Assembly (NCBI GenBank): GCA_009379845.1
Contig: WHSZ01000006.1
Location: 62,001-126,000 of the forward strand
Direction: 5' to 3'
From: Pseudonocardiaceae bacterium
GTDB taxonomy: Bacteria > Actinomycetota > Actinomycetes > Mycobacteriales > Pseudonocardiaceae
DNA length: 64,000 nt
Part shown: positions 58,264 through 64,000 of the stretch, one piece after another
Layout: each line of letters opens with the position of its first letter
Position numbering within the stretch: position 1 is the first letter of the stretch
The notes under the pieces: generated by a model
Told to the model about the DNA's origin: nothing
Databases searched by the model: none
What the model saw: only the letters and a program-made list of their open reading frames with translations
Made by a program: the position numbers and the translations under genes

Positions 58264-61200
58264 ATGTTCGACGGGGTCGACGCGGCACACGAAGCGCTGG
58301 GTGCCGTCAAGGTGCTGCCGGAGGCCGCCCAGCTCGAAATGATCCGCGCCGCGGCGTTACTGTCCGAGACCGGTACGGGCCACGTCGTCCGGCTCACGGA
58401 AGTCACATGGCACGAGGTGGTCGTCGTTGACCGGGGTCGGCAGGTGCATGCACATATGCGACCCGCCGATGACGAAGGTAACGAGTGGATTGTGTATTCC
58501 GACGGTGGCGAGACCGGCAGTACCGGCTACGTCACCATCCTGGCAGGCACCGAATCGGAACGGCTGGACCTGGATATCTGGCGACGTTGCTCGTTCGGAT
58601 CCGATCGCGCAGGGCTGATCGAGCTCGGTGACCATGTAGCCACGGCGGATTCTGGCGCAGACAGCGTGCTGCTTCCCGCACAGCTCACCGACTGCCTCGC
58701 GACACTGAGCGAGCACTCCGGATGGGATCAGCGCGATATTCGATTCCTGCACGCTGACGAGGTGACCTTCACTACGGCCACGAGCCGCGAAGCAACCCTG
58801 GCTGCTGTCCGGCTCGATCTGGATATGGCCGGTGACGTGGCGAGCTTGGACATCGATCTGCTGAACCATGAGGGAATGAGCCTGGTCAGATTCCGCGGAC
58901 TGAGAATCACGGCGCCTGAGGCAACGAATGATCCTATCGAAGGGTCTGTTGTGGATTCTGGGGTGGGTGTGGTGGCTGGTCGGGGGCGTCGTGTGGAGAT
59001 GGTGGGTTGGTCGGTGGGTGAGTGTGTGTTGTGGGAGTTGTGTGATGTTGTTTCTGTGGTTTTGAAGCTTCCGGTTGAGAGGTTGGATGTTGGGGCGAGT
59101 TTTCAGGATCTTGGGTTTGATTCGATTAGGTTGGTTGAGTTTGCTGGTGTTTTGGGGGAGCGGTTTGGTGTTGAGTTGACGCCGGATGTTTTTTTTAGTT
59201 ATCCGACGTTGGATGGTCTTTCGGGTTATTTGCTTGAGGAGTATGCGGAGACGGTTGGTGCGTTTTATCGTGAGGGTACTGGTGTGGTTTCTGGGCGTGG
59301 GGGTGTGCGGGAGAGGTCGCGGCGGGTGTCGGCTCGTCGTTGGGGTGGTTCGGTTGGGGTTGCGGATGGTGGTGTGGAGCCGGTTGCGGTTGTGGGGATG
59401 AGTGGCCGGTTTCCTGGTGCGTGGTCGGTGGATGAGTTTTGGTCGGTTTTGTCTGAGGGTCGGTGCACGGTGGGGGAGGTTCCTGTTGGGCGGGGGGTGG
59501 AGTGGCGGGGTGTGGATCGCTGGTTGGGTGCGATTCCTGGTGTTGCTGAGTTCGATCCGTTGTTTTTTGAGGTTTCTCCGCGTGAGGCGGAGGTGATGGA
59601 TCCTCGGCAGCGTTTGTTGCTTCAGGAGATGTGGCGGGCGTTGGAGGATGCGGGGTATGGACCGGGCCGGTTGGCCGAGGGCAAGGTCGGTATTTTCGTT
59701 GGTGCCGAGGAGGGTGATTACCGCTATTCCGTGGGGCGGGATGGCAGTATCACGTCCAATAATACGTCCGTTCTTGCTGCTAGGTTGGCGTATTTCTTGG
59801 ATTTGTCTGGGCCGAGTATGTCGATTAATACGTCGTGTTCGTCGGGGTTGGTGGCGTTGCATGAGGCGTGTTTGAGTTTGCGCTTTGGTGATTGTGATAC
59901 CGCGATTGTGGCTGGAGCGAACATTCTGTCTGATCCGGGTAGTTATGACGCGATGGCGGAAGCGGGAATGTTGTCGCCGGACGGTGTCTGCTATGCGTTT
60001 GATCAACGTGCGAATGGCATGGTTCCTGGTGAGGCTGTTGTGGCGTTGGTGCTGAAGCGGGAGCGTGTGGCCGCGCAGGAGGGGTGTCGTGTCTACGGTT
60101 CGGTGTTGGGTAGTGGTGTCAACTACGACGGTAAGACGAACGGTATTACTGCGCCGAGTGGTGCTGCGCAACGGCAGTTGTTGGGCGATGTTTATCAGCG
60201 GTCCGGGGTGGCGGCGGAGTCGGTTGGTTACGTTGTCGCGCATGGTACGGGTACTCGGTTGGGCGATCCGGTGGAGATCAATGCTCTTGTGGATGCGTTT
60301 GGTGCCGCGACGGATCGGGTGGGGTATTGCGCGTTAACGTCGACGAAGCCGAATGTGGGGCATACGCAGGCGGCGTCGGGGTTGGTGAGTGTGATCGCGC
60401 TGGTGCAGGCGATGCGGCATGAGGTGATTCCGCCCAGCATTCATTGTGATCAGCTCAGTGATTATGTCCGGTGGGACGGTAGTCCGTTCTTCGTGAACCG
60501 CGAGCCGTTGCCGTGGCCGGAAGATTCGTCGCGGCCACGTCGTGGCGGGGTGAGCTCGTTCGGTTTCAGCGGCACCAACGCCCACGTGATCCTTCAGGCC
60601 GGCACCACCGTCGAAACCGAGCAACACACCGTTGCCCGGCAACCCACCCAACCCGCCTACCTACTACCCCTATCCGCCAAAAACCAAAACGCACTCGCCC
60701 GTCTCATGACGGAGTTGGCGTACTTCCTGGAACGGCAAGATGACACGGGCGTGCTGACCTCGGTGAGCTATATTTTGATGACCGCACGGCACCACTTCAG
60801 CCACCGATGCGCACTGGTCGTGCACGGCCACGACGACGCCGCGCGACAGTTGCGGCTCGCCGCCGATGGCCAGTCTGCGCCGAATATTCACAGCGGAGTG
60901 GTGGCACGCGACTTCACACCGAATGGCTTGATGCAGGAAGTCGCCAGTAACGCTCTGGGCGCGCGGCAGAACACCGACCGGTGGCAGGAGCTACTGGAAG
61001 CGCTGGCGGGGTTGTACTGCCAGGGTTACGAACCGACGTTCCACGACCTGTTCGACGGGACGCCCGTCCACATCAGTTTTCCCAGTTACCCCTTCGCGCG
61101 GGACGAGTACTGGATTGCTCCGGCGGCGGACCCTGGTAACGCGACGAGCCCAGCACGGCTTCATCCGCTCGTGCACGAGAACACGTCCAATCTCACCGAG

Positions 61201-64000
61201 CAGGCATACACGTCGGTATTCACCGACGCGGAACCCTTCGTCGTCGCTTGGACCGACGGCAATACGATCCTGTCACCCTCCGCACATCTCGAGATGGCTC
61301 ACGAGGCGGTTCGACGCGCCACCGCGGTCACCCGTGCTGACGAGCACATTGTTCGGCTGCAGGACTTACACTGGTACCACCCGATTACTGCATGCGATGG
61401 CGGAACTCCAGTACGGACCGCGCTGATCCCTGAGAGAACCGGCGCGATCGGCTTCGAGATAACCTCAGGCGACGAGGCTGCAGCAACAATCCATAGCCGG
61501 GGCTACGCGCTTCTCGTAGACCAGCCCGAGCCCGCTGCGATCGACCTGCCTGCGCTTCGCGATTCCTGCGCGCGAACGGTGGGTGACGTCCATGTCGGGA
61601 CCGACGTCCTGGTTGCCGATCTATCGGAGTCCAAGTGCGACTCATCGTCTGGCCTGATCGTCGACCCACGAATCATTGACGCGGCACTGCGGGCGACGAC
61701 GGCCTTCTGGGACGAGCACGGGCAACTTCACGTTCCTACCTCCTTGGAACGGGCGGAGATCTTCAACCCATGCAAGGAACCGGCCGTGTCCGTCGTCCGC
61801 AGAAGAGCGGCGGACAAGTATGACATCGACATCTGCGATGAGTCCGGACGCATATCCCTCCGGGTCACCGGGCTCGTCGTTGACCTGCCCTCGCAGGAAC
61901 CGGCGGGCTCGACGATTACGCCGGTGTTGGAAGCAGTGTGGTCGGAGAGCGCGCTGCCCGCAGAGGCAGGGGTCGATACGGGGCCGGGCCGGACTCACTG
62001 GCCGGAGCGGCACGTGCTGTTCTGCGACTCCGACGCAGCCGTGGCGCCAAGTACGTTCGGCGACAATGTGCGCGTTCACGGGTTGATCGGCTCAGGTGCG
62101 GACATCGCGGCCCGCTACTCCACTCTCGCGGAGCAGCTGTTCGAACAGGTGCGGCAAACCCTGCAGAGCAAGCCGAAGCACGATGTCCTGTTGCAGGTGG
62201 TGGTCGCGGGAGATGAGCTTGATCTTTACCGCGGATTGGGCGGGCTGCTGCGAACGGCACGGCTGGAGAATCCGAAGATCACGGCTCAGCTCATTGATAC
62301 GGATTCACCTGCCGGCTCCGCAGACACCATCGCCAGAATCGAGGCCGAGGCACAGGCGGGCAGGGCGGCGCCCGCGCATGTTCGGTACACCGATGGTCGC
62401 AGATTCCTCCTGACATGGCGGCCGTTGCCGGAGCGGGCGGCGTCGACCCCGCCGTGGCAACCCGACGGCACCTATCTGATCACTGGAGGGACAGGCGGCC
62501 TAGGGCTGATCTTCGCGCGGGAGATCGCCGAACGAATGCCCGGAGCCAGGGTCGTCCTCACCGGACGGTCGGCGCCAAACGAGCGGATCGATGCCGCCGT
62601 TGAGAGCGTTCGTCGCCGCGGCGCGCGAGCGGAGTACGTTCAGCTCGATGTCACCGACCTCGACGCGGTAACCGAGGCAGTGGGCGATATCGCAGCGACC
62701 GGAGGCAGTCTGCGAGGCGTCCTGCACTGTGCTGGGGTGCTTCGGGACGGCTACATCGTCCGCAAGGGCGCGCGCGAGGTGCGTGAGGTGCTCGCACCGA
62801 AGGTTACGGGCTTGGTGAATCTCGACCGTGCCACGGCCGAGACGCCGCTGGACTTCATCGCTTGCTTCGCTTCGTCCGCCGGTAGCATCGGCAACGCCGG
62901 CCAGTCGGACTACGCGCTCGGCAACGCGTTCATGGACGGTTTCGCCGTCCACCGGAACGCGCAGGTGATGGCGGGCATACGACATGGCCGCACGATCGCC
63001 GTCGACTGGGGTTTGTGGCAGGACGGCGGGATGGCCATGGACGAGCACGCAGTCGTCCGGATGGAACAACAGAGCGGAATCGTGCCGATACCTCGCCGAA
63101 CGGGGATCGATGCGTTCTACCGCAGCTTGGCCTCTGATGGCGCGCAGACACTGTGCCTGAGCTTCTCCGACGAGCGACGGTTCCAACAGACGTTGACCGA
63201 ACGGCTGGCTGCTCTGCCCGATGCGGCAGGTACCGGAACCGTGGCAGGCGCGGACACCTCCCTGATGAACGTGCCGTCCGCGGACGAGGTGCGGCCGCAG
63301 CTGGTCGAGTACCTCACCAACGCCATGGCTATCGTGCTGAAGCTGCCTGTCGACTGGATCGACGCGTACGCGTCGTTCGATCAGTACGGTCTCGACTCGA
63401 TCAGCGTGGTGCGCCTGACCGAGCACCTCGAGCACGCCTTCGGCACGCTTCCGAAGACGTTGTTCTTCGAGTACCAAAGTCTGGCCGAGCTCAGCGAGTA
63501 CTTCCTCGAGGCCTACTCGGCCGCGGTAGCGCGACTGTTCGCATGCGACGACGGCGACCGCGGCGACGCATCTCACCCGCCACCCAGCACAGGATTGCCG
63601 AGGGATAGCGCTTACGTCGCAGCGAGCCCCAAGGTGCGGCGCGACGGCCGCGCTCGGTTCCTGAGCGAGGCTGTTGTGCCCGGCAACGACTCGGTGAAAC
63701 CTGCAGACATCGCGATCATCGGACTTGCCGGTCGATACCCGGAAGCGGCCGACCTCGACGCCTTCTGGGCGAACCTGCTCCAGGGCCGGGACAGCGTCAC
63801 TGAGATTCCGCTGGAACGTTGGGACTATCGCGCCTACTACCACGATGACGGAGCGTCGGAAGACGGGCGGATCTCCTGCCGGTGGGGTGGATTTCTGGAC
63901 GAAGTGGACCGATTTGACTCCATGTTCTTCAACATTTCACCTCGCGACGCCGAGGTCATGGATCCGCAGGAGCGACTGTTCCTCGAATGCACCTACGCGA
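58264..64000 (+). CDS. Trans-AT PKS 3 (partial): DH(C-terminal half)-ACP-KS4-DH*-KR-ACP-KS5...
   Basis: I translated this directly from ATG 58264, seven bases after AGGAGG (58251-58256); the frame is open to the window end, at least 1912 residues. Residues 1-215 are the missing part of a DH-like domain: KVLPEAAQLEMIRAAALLSE, then VRLTEVTWHEVVVVD. ACP Ser about 284 (GFDSIR). KS4 (about 375-800) has Cys in INTSCSSGLVAL, HGTGTRLGDP and GHTQAASG. A second DH-like domain (from about 966) lacks the His motif (PFVVAWTDGNTILSPSA). The KR has LITGGTGGLG near 1407, SSAGSIGNAGQSDYALGN and an LRD motif suggesting B-type. ACP Ser about 1709 (GLDSIS). KS5 begins near 1815. Bases about 58,930-60,490 have strikingly different codon use. 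Confidence 0.9.
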   Translation, partial: MFDGVDAAHEALGAVKVLPEAAQLEMIRAAALLSETGTGHVVRLTEVTWHEVVVVDRGRQVHAHMRPADDEGNEWIVYSDGGETGSTGYVTILAGTESERLDLDIWRRCSFGSDRAGLIELGDHVATADSGADSVLLPAQLTDCLATLSEHSGWDQRDIRFLHADEVTFTTATSREATLAAVRLDLDMAGDVASLDIDLLNHEGMSLVRFRGLRITAPEATNDPIEGSVVDSGVGVVAGRGRRVEMVGWSVGECVLWELCDVVSVVLKLPVERLDVGASFQDLGFDSIRLVEFAGVLGERFGVELTPDVFFSYPTLDGLSGYLLEEYAETVGAFYREGTGVVSGRGGVRERSRRVSARRWGGSVGVADGGVEPVAVVGMSGRFPGAWSVDEFWSVLSEGRCTVGEVPVGRGVEWRGVDRWLGAIPGVAEFDPLFFEVSPREAEVMDPRQRLLLQEMWRALEDAGYGPGRLAEGKVGIFVGAEEGDYRYSVGRDGSITSNNTSVLAARLAYFLDLSGPSMSINTSCSSGLVALHEACLSLRFGDCDTAIVAGANILSDPGSYDAMAEAGMLSPDGVCYAFDQRANGMVPGEAVVALVLKRERVAAQEGCRVYGSVLGSGVNYDGKTNGITAPSGAAQRQLLGDVYQRSGVAAESVGYVVAHGTGTRLGDPVEINALVDAFGAATDRVGYCALTSTKPNVGHTQAASGLVSVIALVQAMRHEVIPPSIHCDQLSDYVRWDGSPFFVNREPLPWPEDSSRPRRGGVSSFGFSGTNAHVILQAGTTVETEQHTVARQPTQPAYLLPLSAKNQNALARLMTELAYFLERQDDTGVLTSVSYILMTARHHFSHRCALVVHGHDDAARQLRLAADGQSAPNIHSGVVARDFTPNGLMQEVASNALGARQNTDRWQELLEALAGLYCQGYEPTFHDLFDGTPVHISFPSYPFARDEYWIAPAADPGNATSPARLHPLVHENTSNLTEQAYTSVFTDAEPFVVAWTDGNTILSPSAHLEMAHEAVRRATAVTRADEHIVRLQDLHWYHPITACDGGTPVRTALIPERTGAIGFEITSGDEAAATIHSRGYALLVDQPEPAAIDLPALRDSCARTVGDVHVGTDVLVADLSESKCDSSSGLIVDPRIIDAALRATTAFWDEHGQLHVPTSLERAEIFNPCKEPAVSVVRRRAADKYDIDICDESGRISLRVTGLVVDLPSQEPAGSTITPVLEAVWSESALPAEAGVDTGPGRTHWPERHVLFCDSDAAVAPSTFGDNVRVHGLIGSGADIAARYSTLAEQLFEQVRQTLQSKPKHDVLLQVVVAGDELDLYRGLGGLLRTARLENPKITAQLIDTDSPAGSADTIARIEAEAQAGRAAPAHVRYTDGRRFLLTWRPLPERAASTPPWQPDGTYLITGGTGGLGLIFAREIAERMPGARVVLTGRSAPNERIDAAVESVRRRGARAEYVQLDVTDLDAVTEAVGDIAATGGSLRGVLHCAGVLRDGYIVRKGAREVREVLAPKVTGLVNLDRATAETPLDFIACFASSAGSIGNAGQSDYALGNAFMDGFAVHRNAQVMAGIRHGRTIAVDWGLWQDGGMAMDEHAVVRMEQQSGIVPIPRRTGIDAFYRSLASDGAQTLCLSFSDERRFQQTLTERLAALPDAAGTGTVAGADTSLMNVPSADEVRPQLVEYLTNAMAIVLKLPVDWIDAYASFDQYGLDSISVVRLTEHLEHAFGTLPKTLFFEYQSLAELSEYFLEAYSAAVARLFACDDGDRGDASHPPPSTGLPRDSAYVAASPKVRRDGRARFLSEAVVPGNDSVKPADIAIIGLAGRYPEAADLDAFWANLLQGRDSVTEIPLERWDYRAYYHDDGASEDGRISCRWGGFLDEVDRFDSMFFNISPRDAEVMDPQERLFLECTYA
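58930..60490 (+). other. Compositional island inside PKS 3 (T/G-ending codons)
   Basis: Within the coding strand, third positions switch from the usual C/G to G and T (GGT, GTT, GTG, TTG, GAT dominate) over the ACP and KS4 segment, then revert. A short C/A-ending stretch follows at about 60,590-60,710. The protein stays in frame and matches neighbouring KS domains, so the reading frame is real. The island also opens a long spurious antisense frame. Confidence 0.75.

Noticed and set aside
58195..58266. Sequencing frameshift as the reason for the PKS 2 / PKS 3 break
   Set aside because: PKS 2 ends in a stop and PKS 3 has AGGAGG with correct spacing before an ATG, so a true gene boundary is more likely, though resequencing would settle it.
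58357..60243. Open reading frame of 628 codons on the minus strand
   Set aside because: It is antisense to PKS 3 and exists only because the compositional island avoids antisense stop codons. Its translation is low-complexity (Arg, His, Thr, Pro rich) with no domain character.

Overview
The window is very GC-rich, densely packed with genes and strongly GC-biased at third codon positions. It contains an LLM-class (F420-type) oxidoreductase, a biotin-type acyl-CoA carboxylase subunit, many GTG/TTG starts and many ATGA/GTGA gene overlaps. This fits an actinomycete, most likely Pseudonocardiales-like; no ribosomal or tRNA gene is present to fix the species.

Positions 1-22,740 hold a series of small metabolic and transport units. 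In order: a divergent acyl-CoA carboxylase / acyl-CoA ligase pair; AraC, SRPBCC and DUF4287-type genes; a methyltransferase; a five-gene amino-acid unit (PLP lyase, LysR, NhaC-type antiporter, SolA-like amine oxidase, SelA-like PLP enzyme); a TetR-flanked sodium:solute symporter with a 34-aa partner peptide and a FadH/OYE-type flavoenzyme; then a group that looks metal-controlled. That group has a DsrE-like protein, two methyltransferases and a FecCD/BtuF-type ABC importer. Four sites resembling Fur-family (Zur) boxes sit upstream of or over the starts of these genes and of the methyltransferase at 4,866. An exact 74-bp copy of the acyl-CoA ligase gene lies beside one methyltransferase, and a frameshifted antitoxin gene lies beside the importer.

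Positions 22,740-41,000 hold a tightly coupled aldehyde dehydrogenase / two class III aminotransferase / two SDR operon behind clear palindromes, a metallo-beta-lactamase-fold enzyme coupled to a LysR DNA-binding domain without an effector domain, and a NitT/TauT ABC importer with an ACMSD-like amidohydrolase, a second amidohydrolase and an IclR regulator. These are followed by remnants of two insertion-sequence families, an LLM oxidoreductase and a GT39-type membrane glycosyltransferase.

Positions 41,109-64,000 (running off the end) are the start of a trans-acyltransferase polyketide synthase cluster. It begins with two discrete acyltransferase-type proteins, one lacking the malonate-binding Arg and one fused to an enoylreductase. 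A Cys-to-Ser ketosynthase and a PksH-type enoyl-CoA hydratase follow, which are two parts of a beta-branching cassette. Three large AT-less PKS proteins come next. Predicted order: AL-ACP-KS1-DH*// KR-ACP-KS2-DH*-ACP-KS3-DH(N half)// DH(C half)-ACP-KS4-DH*-KR-ACP-KS5... . The DH-like domains are mostly degenerate, one is split between two proteins, and one ACP-KS stretch has codon use very unlike its surroundings. HMG-CoA-synthase-like, ECH2, donor ACP and release genes are not in the window and are expected downstream.
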